From Pseudomonas fluorescens (GTDB lineage: Bacteria; Pseudomonadota; Gammaproteobacteria; Pseudomonadales; Pseudomonadaceae): 64,000 nucleotides of DNA. Below the pieces are notes generated by a model. That model was given only the letters and a program-made list of their open reading frames with translations, was not told where the DNA came from and did no database searches. The number at the start of each line of letters is the position of its first letter. Position 1 is the first letter of the stretch. Positions 54,310 through 63,541 of this stretch are shown here, in pieces. The position numbers and the translations under genes are program-made. The stretch is from NCBI RefSeq assembly GCF_902497875.1, contig NZ_CABVHY010000007.1:62001-126000 (forward strand), in the 5' to 3' direction.

Positions 54310-55740
54310 ATGTTCGGTTTGGAGGCACTTGATCTCGCCCGAATTCAGTTCGCGTTCACCATTTCGTTCCACATCCTGTTTCCGGCCATCACCATTGGCC
54401 TGGCGAGTTACCTGGCGGTGCTCGAAGGCCTGTGGCTGAAGACGCATAACGATACGTACCGTGACCTGTATCACTTCTGGTCGAAGATCTTTGCTGTCAA
54501 CTTCGGCATGGGCGTGGTGTCCGGGCTGGTCATGGCCTATCAGTTCGGCACTAACTGGAGCCGCTTCTCCGATTTCGCCGGCTCGGTCACCGGGCCACTG
54601 CTGACTTATGAAGTGCTGACGGCGTTCTTCCTGGAGGCAGGCTTCCTCGGAGTGATGCTGTTCGGCTGGAACAAGGTCGGGCGCAAACTGCACTTCTTCG
54701 CCACCGTCATGGTGGCCATCGGTACGCTGATCTCGACCTTCTGGATTCTCGCCTCCAACAGCTGGATGCAGACTCCGCAAGGTTATGAAATCGTCAATGG
54801 CCAGGTGATTCCGGTGGACTGGCTGGCGGTTATTTTCAACCCGTCCTTCCCCTACCGTCTGCTGCACATGTCCACCGCGGCCTTCGTCGCTACCGCCTTC
54901 TTCGTCGGTTCTTCCGCGGCCTGGCATCTGTTGCGCGGTCGGGACAACCCGGCGATCCGCACGATGTTGTCGATGGCGATGTGGATGGCGCTGATCGTGG
55001 CGCCGATCCAGGCGGTGATCGGTGACTTCCACGGCCTCAATACCCTTAAGCATCAACCGGCGAAAATCGCCGCGATCGAGGGTCACTGGGAGAATGTCGG
55101 CGATGAACCGACCCCGTTGATCCTGTTCGGCTGGCCAGACATGAAAGCCGAGAAGACTCATTTTGCCGTCGAAATACCCTACCTGGGCAGCCTGATTCTG
55201 ACCCACTCGCTGGACAAGCAAGTACCGGCGCTCAAGGAGTTCCCACCTGAGGACCGAGCGAATTCGACCATTGTTTTCTGGTCGTTCCGGATTATGGTCG
55301 GGCTCGGTATGCTGATGATTTTCACCGGTTTGTGGAGCCTTTGGTTGCGCAAGCGTGATGCCCTCTACTCGTCCCGTCCGTTCCTGTATCTGGCGCTGTG
55401 GATGGGGCCATCCGGGCTGATCGCGATCCTGGCTGGCTGGTTCACTACCGAAATCGGTCGTCAGCCGTGGGTGATCTACGGATTGATGCGTACGGCGGAC
55501 GCCTCCTCCGGGCATAGCTTTACCCAGATGAGCATCACCCTGGTGCTATTCGTCGTGGTGTATTTCTCGCTGTTTGGCGCGGGCCTGGGTTACATGATGC
55601 GACTGGTGCGCAAAGGTCCGGTGATCAACGAGGGCGCCGAGCCGAGCCACGGTGGTCCTGGCCAGAAACGTACTCCGGCCCGTCCGCTTTCCGCCGCGGA
55701 TGATGGCAATCACGGCGACAGCCTGAACAAGGGGAATTGA
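54310..55740 (+). CDS. cioA: Cyanide-insensitive ubiquinol oxidase subunit I (CioA)
   Basis: Heme-bearing subunit I of the bd-type cyanide-insensitive terminal oxidase that transfers electrons from ubiquinol to oxygen without pumping protons. The 476-residue protein has nine membrane helices, heme-ligand histidines in TISFHILFPAI (N-terminus) and LLHMSTAAFV, and GRQPWVIYGLMRT near the C-terminus. The short Q-loop is CIO-type rather than long-loop CydA. It starts MFGLEALDLARIQ at 54310 and is followed by cioB after three bases. Confidence 0.95.
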   Translation: MFGLEALDLARIQFAFTISFHILFPAITIGLASYLAVLEGLWLKTHNDTYRDLYHFWSKIFAVNFGMGVVSGLVMAYQFGTNWSRFSDFAGSVTGPLLTYEVLTAFFLEAGFLGVMLFGWNKVGRKLHFFATVMVAIGTLISTFWILASNSWMQTPQGYEIVNGQVIPVDWLAVIFNPSFPYRLLHMSTAAFVATAFFVGSSAAWHLLRGRDNPAIRTMLSMAMWMALIVAPIQAVIGDFHGLNTLKHQPAKIAAIEGHWENVGDEPTPLILFGWPDMKAEKTHFAVEIPYLGSLILTHSLDKQVPALKEFPPEDRANSTIVFWSFRIMVGLGMLMIFTGLWSLWLRKRDALYSSRPFLYLALWMGPSGLIAILAGWFTTEIGRQPWVIYGLMRTADASSGHSFTQMSITLVLFVVVYFSLFGAGLGYMMRLVRKGPVINEGAEPSHGGPGQKRTPARPLSAADDGNHGDSLNKGN

Positions 55741-55743
55741 GTC

Positions 55744-56751
55744 ATGGGTATTGATCTTCCGCTGATCTGGGCCGTGATCATCATCTTCGGCATCATGATG
55801 TACGTGGTCATGGATGGCTTCGATCTGGGGATCGGGATTCTTTTCCCGTTCATCAAGGGCAAGCGCGACCGCGACGTAATGATGAACACCGTCGCGCCGG
55901 TCTGGGACGGTAATGAAACCTGGCTGGTGCTGGGCGGTGCCGCACTCTTTGGCGCGTTCCCGCTGGCCTACTCGGTCGTGCTCTCGGCGCTCTACCTGCC
56001 GTTGATACTGATGCTGATCGGGCTGATCTTCCGCGGCGTTGCGTTCGAGTTCCGCTTCAAGGCCAGGGACGACAAGCGCCACCTCTGGGACAAGGCCTTT
56101 ATCGGTGGTTCCATCACGGCGACCTTCTTTCAGGGCGTGGCGCTGGGGGCATTCATTGATGGTTTTCCGGTGGTCAATCGCCAGTTCGCCGGCGGTTCGC
56201 TGGACTGGTTCACGCCTTTCACGCTGTTCTGCGGCGCGGCGCTGGTGGTGGCTTATGCCTTGCTCGGCTGCACTTGGCTGATCATGAAGACCGAAGGCAA
56301 GTTGCAGGAACAGATGCATGACCTGGCGCGACCGTTGGCCTTCGTGGTGCTGGCGCTGATCGGCATCGTCAGTATCTGGACGCCGCTGGCCCATGCCGAG
56401 ATCGCCGCTCGCTGGTTTACCCTGCCGAACCTGTTCTGGTTCCTGCCGGTACCTATTCTGGTGCTGGTGACCATGTACGGTCTGGTCCGCGCCGTGGCCC
56501 GCAATGCCCATTACACGCCGTTCCTGCTAACCCTGGTGCTGATCTTCCTCGGCTACAGTGGTCTGGGTATCAGCCTGTGGCCGAACATCGTGCCGCCGTC
56601 GATCTCGATTTGGGACGCTGCCGCGCCGCCGCAAAGCCAGGGTTTCATGCTGGTCGGCACGCTGTTCATCATCCCGTTCATTTTGGGGTATACCTTCTGG
56701 AGCTACTATGTGTTCCGTGGCAAGGTCACCCACGAAGACGGTTATCACTAG
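55744..56751 (+). CDS. cioB: Cyanide-insensitive ubiquinol oxidase subunit II (CioB)
   Basis: Subunit II of the bd-type oxidase, needed for assembly and stability. The 335-residue protein has eight membrane helices and the family landmarks LPLIWAVIIIFGIMMYVVMD at the N-terminus, GFDLGIGILFPF, WDGNETWLVLGGAALFGAFP and GGSLDWFTPFTLFCG. The gap to cioA is three bases. The REP-like half-site following its stop leaves about 140 bases before the small DUF2474 gene. Confidence 0.95.
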   Translation: MGIDLPLIWAVIIIFGIMMYVVMDGFDLGIGILFPFIKGKRDRDVMMNTVAPVWDGNETWLVLGGAALFGAFPLAYSVVLSALYLPLILMLIGLIFRGVAFEFRFKARDDKRHLWDKAFIGGSITATFFQGVALGAFIDGFPVVNRQFAGGSLDWFTPFTLFCGAALVVAYALLGCTWLIMKTEGKLQEQMHDLARPLAFVVLALIGIVSIWTPLAHAEIAARWFTLPNLFWFLPVPILVLVTMYGLVRAVARNAHYTPFLLTLVLIFLGYSGLGISLWPNIVPPSISIWDAAAPPQSQGFMLVGTLFIIPFILGYTFWSYYVFRGKVTHEDGYH

Positions 56752-56753
56752 GC

Positions 56754-56782
56754 AGGAGCTGCCGATAGGCTGCGATCTTTTG
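56754..56782. repeat. Solitary REP half-site inside the cio operon
   Basis: AGGAGCTGCCGATAGGCTGC followed by GATCTTTT (56755-56782) is a single arm of the GATCGCAGCC class. It sits directly behind the cioB stop, so it lies inside the transcript between cioB and the DUF2474 gene and could modulate mRNA stability there. Confidence 0.6.
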
Positions 56783-56895
56783 ATCTTGATCTCTGGCATC
56801 CCCAGACCCGCCAGAAAATCGCCAGCCCCTATGCGAGCCTTGCTCGCGATAGCGTCTTCGCAGGCACCACCGAACCCCAAAGAGGATTCCAGGCA

Positions 56896-57063
56896 ATGAC
56901 CGGTAAACATTCTTTGCAGGAAATCGAACAGGCCGAGAAAAAGCCGCTGTGGCAGCGACTCGGCTGGCTGGCGGTGATCTGGACCGGCAGTGTACTGGCC
57001 CTGGCCATTGTTGCCGGCCTGATGCGCATGTTCATGAACGCCGCCGGCCTGACCACACACTGA
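56896..57063 (+). CDS. DUF2474 small membrane protein of the cio operon
   Basis: A 55-residue protein starting MTGKHSLQEIEQAEKKPLWQ with one membrane helix (about residues 21-48, WLAVIWTGSVLALAIVAGLM). DUF2474 genes follow cioAB in many pseudomonads; the protein may be a small accessory subunit analogous to CydX of bd oxidases. AGGC lies before the ATG at 56896. It is too short for usual ORF cut-offs, and it is followed by a strong terminator. Confidence 0.82.
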   Translation: MTGKHSLQEIEQAEKKPLWQRLGWLAVIWTGSVLALAIVAGLMRMFMNAAGLTTH

Positions 57064-57087
57064 TATTCGCCACACCCAATCCCATCC

Positions 57088-57137
57088 CGTGCCTTGCGGC
57101 ACGGCTTTATAACCCTCCTGACGGAGGGTTTTTTTTT
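57088..57137 (+). terminator. Intrinsic terminator of the cio operon
   Basis: AACCCTCC-TGAC-GGAGGGTT (57111-57130) is a perfect 8-bp stem with a four-base loop followed by seven Ts. A second stem, CCGTGCC and GGCACGG (57088-57105), stands just before it. The pair closes the operon efficiently. Confidence 0.9.
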
Positions 57138-57198
57138 CTTTGATTTCCAGGGTGTACACGATTGGCTGCGCGATTGTGTACGCCGTGAGAAGGGGGGG

Positions 57199-58323
57199 TT
57201 ACTTCCGTGCTTTGAGAATCACGAACTTGGGTGTGGCTGCCACTTGCTCGACGCCACGGAACAGCCGCGCCAGTTTGCTGTGATAACCCAGATGACGATT
57301 GCCGACGATATACAGTGCGCCGCCGACCACCAGTGCTTCTCGGGCTTGCTGAAACATCCGCCAGGCGAGGAAGTCCCCGACTACCTGTTGCTGGTGAAAC
57401 GGCGGGTTGCACAGCACCACATCAAGGGATTGCGGTTCTTGCCCTGCGAGGCCATCGCCCGCGCGGACGATCACTTCACGCTCACCCAGAGCCGTGCGCC
57501 AGTTTTCGCTCGCTGATTGCACCGCCATGAAGGACTCGTCGACCAGCGTGTACCGGGCCTGAGGGTTTTGCAGCGCACTGGCGATGGCCAGCACGCCGTT
57601 ACCGCAGCCCAGATCCGCAACCTGCGCGCTGCCAAGGTTCTTCGGCAGATGTGGGAGAAACGCCCGCGTGCCGATATCCAGCCCTTCGCGGCAGAACACA
57701 TTGGCATGGTTCAGCAATTCGATTGCAGGCTCGTCCAGGGCGTAACGAGTCGGGTAGGGCGATACGCTCGGCTTTTTGCTTTCAGGAGTAGCGATCAGCA
57801 GGCGAGCTTTTTTCGTCGCCAGCGATGCTTGTACCGGACCGATGTAACGCTCCAGCAAATCGCCAGCGGCGCGGGGCAGGTGCTTGACCATGGCGCCGGC
57901 AATCACTTGGGCACCGGGAGCCAGTTGGTCCTGCAGGCGAATCAATTGTTCTTCCAGCAATGCGAGGGTTTTCGGCACCCGGATCAACACCCGGTCGAAC
58001 GGCCCGGCCGGTATCTCGCTGGCGGGGACGAACGACACTGCGTCGAAGGCCCGGCCGTTGCGCACCAGGTTTTTCTCCAGCGCCTGGCTGGCCAGAAACG
58101 AGTCGCCGCTGCTGATGACCTGCACATGCCCGACCAGGCTGGCAGCCAGAGCGCCAAAGCTGTCGTTGAGCACCAATACCCGGGTATCCGCTGGCGGCTG
58201 TTGCTCGGCCAGATAGTTGAGCAGGTATTCATCGGCTGCATCAAAGGCCTGCAAGGGTTCGTTCTGTTGTTCAGGCTGGCGGATCAGGTCGAGTTGGGTG
58301 AAAGGGCTTTCGAGCAGGGGCAT
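57199..58323 (-). CDS. rlmG: 23S rRNA (guanine-1835-N2) methyltransferase RlmG
   Basis: SAM-dependent methyltransferase of 23S rRNA. The 374-residue protein has two domains: an N-terminal degenerate methyltransferase-like half and a C-terminal catalytic half with VADLGCGNGVLAI and the NPPFHQQ motif for guanine N2 methylation. The length and N-terminal sequence (MPLLESPFTQLDLIRQPEQQ) match RlmG. It converges with the DUF2474 gene, the terminator lying between. Confidence 0.93.
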   Translation of the reverse strand: MPLLESPFTQLDLIRQPEQQNEPLQAFDAADEYLLNYLAEQQPPADTRVLVLNDSFGALAASLVGHVQVISSGDSFLASQALEKNLVRNGRAFDAVSFVPASEIPAGPFDRVLIRVPKTLALLEEQLIRLQDQLAPGAQVIAGAMVKHLPRAAGDLLERYIGPVQASLATKKARLLIATPESKKPSVSPYPTRYALDEPAIELLNHANVFCREGLDIGTRAFLPHLPKNLGSAQVADLGCGNGVLAIASALQNPQARYTLVDESFMAVQSASENWRTALGEREVIVRAGDGLAGQEPQSLDVVLCNPPFHQQQVVGDFLAWRMFQQAREALVVGGALYIVGNRHLGYHSKLARLFRGVEQVAATPKFVILKARK

Positions 58324-58477
58324 GGGGCGGGGGACTCTGGGTAATCAAGGGGTGTCCCGCAGGAACCTGCGCGGCATGGATGCTTGCAGGATCGTCCGAG
58401 TGGACTGCGTCGCGGTGCCGGGCAACCCGCGTCATCACTCAGATAGGGTGGTAAATGGTACGTTTTTTTCTTCTGAA

Positions 58478-59254
58478 TTACTTGCAGGTTTTATCGGTTT
58501 GCAACGCGCGCCTCCACAAGGCTGTATCTGTCGTAGGGTATGGGTCAAGCAATCCCTTCATTACCGCATGTACGACTGCGGCGATCTTATTGTTGACCCC
58601 CATCTTTTTTATTGAGGTACTCACATGGAAATTCACAGTCCGTTCCGAGAGATTGAGGATTTTTGCGATTTCCGCGGCGGTCTTGCCTTCGGCCGACCAT
58701 TTCAGAACCTCGGTTTCCCGGGGCGTTAAATTTCCGGAGGGACGAAAAGGAAAGTCGCGCCGCAACTGTTCGACAACGGCACGATGCAAGGCAAAGCAAA
58801 GCCAGATGATATGCGCGGCCTTCTCATAGAGTTCGCTGCCACTGATCGGCTTACTGCTTCGCGAAAGGCTCAGCATGCTGCAGACCCCGCGGGGGTCATG
58901 CACCGACTGCGAAATGCCATGGCGCATCCCGTGGGTTTGCACGTCTTCCCAGTAGGCAGGGCTGTTGGCGAAGGCCTGGTCGCTCCAGACGATGGGGATG
59001 ACCGATTGATTGCAGTGGTGAACAATCGGGTCGATTGCCACGTAATTGGACGTTTCGTATTTGTTGTTCCAGTCGCTCGAGTAATTGTTGATTCTGAGGG
59101 CCTGCGTCTGCTGTTGATACGAGTGGGCGCTTACGGTGAACGCACAAAATTCAAAGCCTATTTCGCGAGTCAAATTCAAGGCAATTTCAAAGACGGCCTG
59201 TAAATCATGTTCTTGATTCAACTTTCGAAGCTGGGCTTCCGTCCAGATTTCCAT
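58478..59254 (-). CDS. LuxR-type (autoinducer-binding) regulator, solo
   Basis: A 258-residue LuxR regulator. The N-terminal domain keeps all six residues usual for acyl-homoserine-lactone binding: W62, Y66, D75, P76, W90 and G113; the C-terminal helix-turn-helix spans about residues 180-245 (LTPRETEVLKWSAEGKTAAE). No luxI-type synthase lies in the window, so it is a solo that may respond to foreign or unlinked signals. A perfect 16-bp palindrome lies 54 bases upstream of the start. MEIWTEAQLR at 59254 is preferred over the ATG 12 bases upstream. Confidence 0.9.
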   Translation of the reverse strand: MEIWTEAQLRKLNQEHDLQAVFEIALNLTREIGFEFCAFTVSAHSYQQQTQALRINNYSSDWNNKYETSNYVAIDPIVHHCNQSVIPIVWSDQAFANSPAYWEDVQTHGMRHGISQSVHDPRGVCSMLSLSRSSKPISGSELYEKAAHIIWLCFALHRAVVEQLRRDFPFRPSGNLTPRETEVLKWSAEGKTAAEIAKILNLSERTVNFHVSTSIKKMGVNNKIAAVVHAVMKGLLDPYPTTDTALWRRALQTDKTCK

Positions 59255-59266
59255 AGGACTCTCCAT

Positions 59267-59684
59267 GTGTGCTTCTGGGGTGCTGGTATTGGATCTGAAA
59301 TCCGAGTGTAGGACAGGTCCTACGTATTCAGAGTAAATATTTTCTTCTTGAAATGGAATGTTTCGTTCTTGTTTGCTTCTAAAGCAGGTGAATAAAGTCA
59401 GGTTTTTTTGATATGGTGTTTATCATTTAGCATGTAGGCTTGGGTTTGGGTGGTATACGATCGAGCGCTGATGGCAATAAGTCATTATTTGTGAATAATT
59501 GTATTAGTTGAAGCTGTCCTGATGCTTTCCGCTCTAACGGAATAGTTATTTAATTGTTTTGGTTTAAATGGGTTCCGTCAGGTTGAATGAATTCGACGGG
59601 ATGGCCGCAATGCCACTACAAACACTACGGTGTTTATCTACCACGCTTTGCGAGACACTGAGCTACCTGACCCAGGAGCGCCTC
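59267..59684. other. AT-rich divergent control region between the LuxR solo and fpr
   Basis: About 420 bases without a gene. It holds the palindrome at 59308-59323 near the LuxR gene, an ATTATT-TGTG-AATAAT dyad at 59484-59499, and no riboswitch-like structure. The A+T richness contrasts with the surrounding genes and suits promoters of both neighbours. No SoxR or FinR site was recognised. Confidence 0.45.
59308..59323. promoter_or_regulatory. Perfect palindrome upstream of the LuxR solo (lux-box-like candidate)
   Basis: GTAGGAC-AG-GTCCTAC is a perfect seven-base inverted repeat with a two-base centre. It is shorter than the classic 20-bp lux box but is the only clear dyad near the LuxR gene. 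An autoregulatory role is inference. Confidence 0.5.
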
Positions 59685-60461
59685 ATGACCGCCAGCGTCG
59701 AAAAATTCACCCGGCAAACCCTGCTCGAGGTGCAACCATTGACCCCGGGCCTGTTCACTTTACGTACCACGCGAGATCCTGGCTTCCGCTTTCGGGCTGG
59801 GCAGTTCGCGCGTCTGGGCGTTTGCAAGGCCGATGGCAGCGTGGTCTGGCGGGCCTATTCCATGGTCTCTTCGCCGCATGACGAGTTTCTTGAGTTCTTT
59901 TCCATCGTGGTGCCGGGTGGCGAGTTCACCAGCGAGCTGAGTCGTTTGGTCGAGGGCGATACGTTACTGGTCGACCGGCAGGCGTTCGGTTTTCTGACCC
60001 TTGATCGCTTTGCCGACGGCCGTGATCTGTGGTTGATGGCCACAGGTACCGGCGTTGCGCCATTTTTATCGATCCTTCAGGATTTCGAAGTCTGGGAGAA
60101 ATTCGAGCGAATCATCCTGGTCTACAGTGCGCGCGAAGCAAGAGAACTCGCCTACCAGGAGTTGATCGCCGGACTGGCACAGCGCGAGTACCTGGCAGAG
60201 TACGGACATAAACTGCAGTTCATTGCGACGGTCACCCGCGAGCAGCACCCAGGTGCGTTGAACGGGCGGATCACCCGGATGATAGAAAATGGCGAATTGG
60301 AACGTGCCGCAGGCGTGGAGCTGACTGCCGAGCATTCGCGGGTGATGCTCTGCGGTAACCCGCAAATGATCGATGACACGCGCAACCTGCTTAAAGCGCG
60401 CGATATGCGGCTAAGCCTGAGCCGCAAGCCCGGGCAGGTTGCGGTGGAAAATTACTGGTAA
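59685..60461 (+). CDS. fpr: Ferredoxin-NADP+ reductase
   Basis: FAD enzyme exchanging electrons between NADPH and ferredoxin or flavodoxin, often part of the oxidative-stress response. The 258-residue protein begins MTASVEKFTRQTLLEVQPLT with FRAGQFARLG and WRAYSMVSSP (FAD binding), MATGTGVAPFLSIL (NADP binding) and the C-terminal aromatic YW (VENYW) typical of bacterial FPR. In P. putida fpr is activated by FinR encoded next to it; here the neighbour is a LuxR gene instead. It converges with mscL. Confidence 0.95.
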   Translation: MTASVEKFTRQTLLEVQPLTPGLFTLRTTRDPGFRFRAGQFARLGVCKADGSVVWRAYSMVSSPHDEFLEFFSIVVPGGEFTSELSRLVEGDTLLVDRQAFGFLTLDRFADGRDLWLMATGTGVAPFLSILQDFEVWEKFERIILVYSAREARELAYQELIAGLAQREYLAEYGHKLQFIATVTREQHPGALNGRITRMIENGELERAAGVELTAEHSRVMLCGNPQMIDDTRNLLKARDMRLSLSRKPGQVAVENYW

Positions 60462-60507
60462 GAGACGGCGCCGTAATGACGCCGTTTACCACGGCGACAG
60501 AGCCCGT

Positions 60508-60921
60508 TCAGGGCCTGTTGTTCTGCGCTTTGAGCAGGTCGCGGATTTCCTCCAGCAACTCCTCTTCCTTGGTAGGAACCGGTGGCAGGGTTGGCGCAAC
60601 GGCCTCTTCGCGTTTCAGACGATTGATGGCTTTGACGCCCATGAAGATCGCAAGGGCGACGATGATGAAGTCGATCATGCTTTGGATGAATTTGCCGTAG
60701 GCCAGCATCACCGCGGGTGCCTCGCCTTGGGCTGCCTTGAGGGTGATTGCCAGATCACTGAAGTCCACCCCGCCGATCAGCAGGCCAATGGGCGGCATCA
60801 CCACATCGCCTACAAATGACGAAACGATTTTGCCGAAGGCTGCGCCGATAATGATCCCAACGGCCATGTCGACCACGTTACCTTTGACCGCGAAGGCCTT
60901 GAACTCACTGATCACGCCCAT
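60508..60921 (-). CDS. mscL: Large-conductance mechanosensitive channel
   Basis: Pentameric inner-membrane channel that opens on osmotic downshock. The 137-residue protein has the MscL signature [40 protein letters not shown] (TM1 pore), a periplasmic loop, TM2 and a C-terminal [15 protein letters not shown] bundle helix. The start is unambiguous and length is standard. It faces fpr tail to tail. Confidence 0.96.
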   Translation of the reverse strand: MGVISEFKAFAVKGNVVDMAVGIIIGAAFGKIVSSFVGDVVMPPIGLLIGGVDFSDLAITLKAAQGEAPAVMLAYGKFIQSMIDFIIVALAIFMGVKAINRLKREEAVAPTLPPVPTKEEELLEEIRDLLKAQNNRP

Positions 60922-61620
60922 AGGTTATTCCTTGTTACAGATGAGGTTGGTGAGTGCAGTGTAAATCAGCAATACGCATCTTGCTCGAAACAACCACTTA
61001 CTGCGCGATTCGGTGCTGCTACACGATGAAGCGCGGCCCCAGGCGCTCCAGCTCCGTGCGTGATCGAAACCTCAAGGATTCGAGCAAGGCCAGGGACTTC
61101 GCCGCGGGCGTGTATATTTAAGGCAATTCGATTTCTATTCCATACGCCAAACAACGCGTACGTGTTCGAATTTCAGGGAGGGCGATTGCTCTATCTGTTT
61201 GGATGGGTCTATATAAAAGGTGAAGTGCGTCAAGAGGTTTAGTTGCAACGGTTTATAGGGTGTCAATTATCTTGAATCAAAAATCCGTACCAGTTTTTAG
61301 AGTGGGTACGGCTGGCATATGACTACTGATGGGGGCGCCAGTTTTATCAGGATGTTGGTCCAGGGCTAAAACTTATACATCCAGCTTCTGAAGGGGCAAT
61401 GCATGTAGAAGTTTGTTTTTCATCCGTTTAGATACTTGATATGGATGTACAAAAAGTTGGATGAGTGGCGCTGAACCGTATCCGACGCTATCAACCGAGC
61501 ACTTTGTCATGGCAGCGGCCAGTTGGCTGCCGTTTGACTGCCAATGTTCGACGCGTTGCCAGTCAAAGGCACTGATCGCCGCCAGCTGAGCTATCATCGC
61601 GGTTTTTCGTTGGAGTTCCG
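60922..61620. other. Long gene-free stretch between mscL and radA
   Basis: About 700 bases without a supported gene, with lower G+C than the neighbours. A CCGTACC/GGTACGG hairpin (61285-61311) is the only clear structure. Short frames exist on both strands but have weak starts, no homology that I recognise and unlikely composition; they may be remnants of a lost gene. The region merits comparison with related strains. Confidence 0.4.
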
Positions 61621-62988
61621 ATGGCCAAGGCAAAGCGCATGTACGGCTGCACCGAGTGCGGCGCAACCTTTCCCAAGTGGGGTGGCCAGTGCGGCGAGTG
61701 CGGCGCCTGGAACACGCTGACCGAAACCATGGTGGAAAGCGGTGGCGCAGCGGCCCCCAGCGGTCGTACCGGCTGGACCGGGCAGCAGGCTCAGATCAAG
61801 ACCCTGGCCGAAGTCAGCGTCGAAGAGATTCCGCGCTTTTCCACGGCGTCCGGTGAACTCGACCGAGTACTCGGCGGTGGTCTGGTGGATGGCTCGGTGG
61901 TGCTGATCGGCGGCGACCCGGGCATCGGCAAGTCGACCATTTTGTTGCAGACCTTGTGCAGCCTCGCGGCACGTATGCCGGCGCTGTACGTCACCGGTGA
62001 AGAATCCCAGCAGCAAGTGGCCATGCGCGCCCGTCGCCTGGGACTGCCTCAGGACAAGCTGCGGGTCATGACTGAAACCTGCATCGAGACCATCATTGCC
62101 ACGGCGCGGGTAGAAAAGCCGAAAGTCATGGTGATCGACTCGATCCAGACAATCTTCACCGAACAACTGCAGTCGGCACCGGGTGGCGTGTCTCAGGTGC
62201 GCGAAAGTGCGGCGTTGCTGGTGCGCTATGCAAAACAGAGCGGTACCGCGATTTTCCTGGTCGGTCATGTCACTAAAGAGGGCGCACTGGCCGGGCCGCG
62301 AGTGCTGGAGCACATGGTCGATACCGTGCTGTATTTCGAAGGCGAATCGGATGGTCGTCTGCGTCTGCTGCGGGCGGTGAAAAACCGTTTCGGCGCAGTC
62401 AACGAACTGGGTGTGTTCGGCATGACCGACAAAGGGTTGAAGGAAGTCTCCAACCCGTCGGCGATTTTCCTCACGCGAGCTCAGGAAGAAGTGCCGGGCA
62501 GTGTGGTGATGGCAACCTGGGAAGGCACCCGGCCGATGCTAGTGGAAGTCCAGGCTCTGGTGGACGATAGCCACCTGGCCAACCCGCGTCGGGTGACCCT
62601 GGGCCTGGACCAGAATCGACTGGCCATGCTCTTGGCGGTCCTGCATCGACATGGTGGTATTCCGACCCACGATCAGGATGTCTTCCTCAACGTGGTCGGC
62701 GGAGTCAAAGTGTTGGAAACGGCTTCCGACCTGGCTTTGATGGCGGCGGTGATGTCCAGCCTGCGCAACCGGCCGTTGCCCCATGATCTGCTGGTATTTG
62801 GCGAAGTGGGCCTGTCTGGCGAGGTACGGCCAGTGCCCAGCGGTCAGGAACGGCTGAAAGAAGCTGCCAAACACGGCTTTAAACGGGCCATCGTACCCAA
62901 GGGCAATGCACCGAAAGAGGCGCCGCCCGGGCTGGAAATTATTGCGGTGACACGCCTCGAGCAGGCATTGGATGCGTTGTTCGCATAA
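61621..62988 (+). CDS. radA: DNA repair protein RadA
   Basis: RecA-related helicase that processes recombination branches. The 455-residue protein has an N-terminal zinc finger with C10, C13, C24 and C27, Walker A GGDPGIGKST, the RadA-specific KNRFG motif (VKNRFGAVNELGVF) and a C-terminal Lon-protease-like domain (GEVGLSGEVRPV). Start MAKAKRMYGCTECG follows GGAG at good spacing. It is monocistronic here. Confidence 0.97.
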   Translation: MAKAKRMYGCTECGATFPKWGGQCGECGAWNTLTETMVESGGAAAPSGRTGWTGQQAQIKTLAEVSVEEIPRFSTASGELDRVLGGGLVDGSVVLIGGDPGIGKSTILLQTLCSLAARMPALYVTGEESQQQVAMRARRLGLPQDKLRVMTETCIETIIATARVEKPKVMVIDSIQTIFTEQLQSAPGGVSQVRESAALLVRYAKQSGTAIFLVGHVTKEGALAGPRVLEHMVDTVLYFEGESDGRLRLLRAVKNRFGAVNELGVFGMTDKGLKEVSNPSAIFLTRAQEEVPGSVVMATWEGTRPMLVEVQALVDDSHLANPRRVTLGLDQNRLAMLLAVLHRHGGIPTHDQDVFLNVVGGVKVLETASDLALMAAVMSSLRNRPLPHDLLVFGEVGLSGEVRPVPSGQERLKEAAKHGFKRAIVPKGNAPKEAPPGLEIIAVTRLEQALDALFA

Positions 62989-63012
62989 ACACCAGGCGAA
63001 TTGGAGTGGTGA

Positions 63013-63381
63013 TCAAACTTCGATCAGCGCTCCCAGTTCCCGCTCCAGCTCGTCTACATCCCCCAGATTCAACTCAATCAGCCTTCGCAGGTGTTCGATT
63101 GACTCAAGGTTGATGTGCAGGCAGACGAAACCCAGCTGGCCGTGATCATCGTGGGTCAGTTGTACGTCCATCCTGACTTCGACGTCGTCGCTCAAATGTA
63201 TATCCGCTGCGAAAGGTTGCGTCTCATCACCCGTCCAGGGATCGGGGCGTTTAACCAGCAGACCTTTGAGGGACAGATCAATCAACTGCACCGGCCAGCG
63301 GTGCTCACCCTGGCTCAGTTCAGTCCTCGCGTCGAAGGCAAAACGTTTGAAGCGGCGGCGATCTGCAGTGTGGTCGCTCAT
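63013..63381 (-). CDS. PilZ domain protein
   Basis: A 122-residue single-domain PilZ protein. The c-di-GMP-binding signature is visible as RRRFKR (about residues 8-13) and DLSLKG (about 35-40). Such proteins act as cytoplasmic c-di-GMP receptors linking the second messenger to motility, biofilm or secretion targets. It lies tail to tail with radA. The partner protein is not apparent from context. Confidence 0.9.
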   Translation of the reverse strand: MSDHTADRRRFKRFAFDARTELSQGEHRWPVQLIDLSLKGLLVKRPDPWTGDETQPFAADIHLSDDVEVRMDVQLTHDDHGQLGFVCLHINLESIEHLRRLIELNLGDVDELERELGALIEV

Positions 63382-63541
63382 GGCGCAATCCTCTTTATGT
63401 GCGCTGACTATAGACCGGCATTTGCAAGAGTCGCCACTGGCGTCGTACCCGAAACAAGGCTCTAGGGTATGGCCTTTGGTGCAATCGGGGCTAAACTCGG
63501 GATGGCTTTATCTCAAGTCCACCCTGGCTGGAATAAAAAAG

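Noticed and set aside
58478..59254. Search for a luxI gene next to the LuxR regulator
   Set aside because: None of the genes in the window resembles an acyl-homoserine-lactone synthase.
61373..61597. A 74-codon minus-strand frame before radA starting MIAQLAAISAFDWQ
   Set aside because: Plausible-looking start but no Shine-Dalgarno, no recognisable homology and a divergent base composition; too weak to list as a gene.
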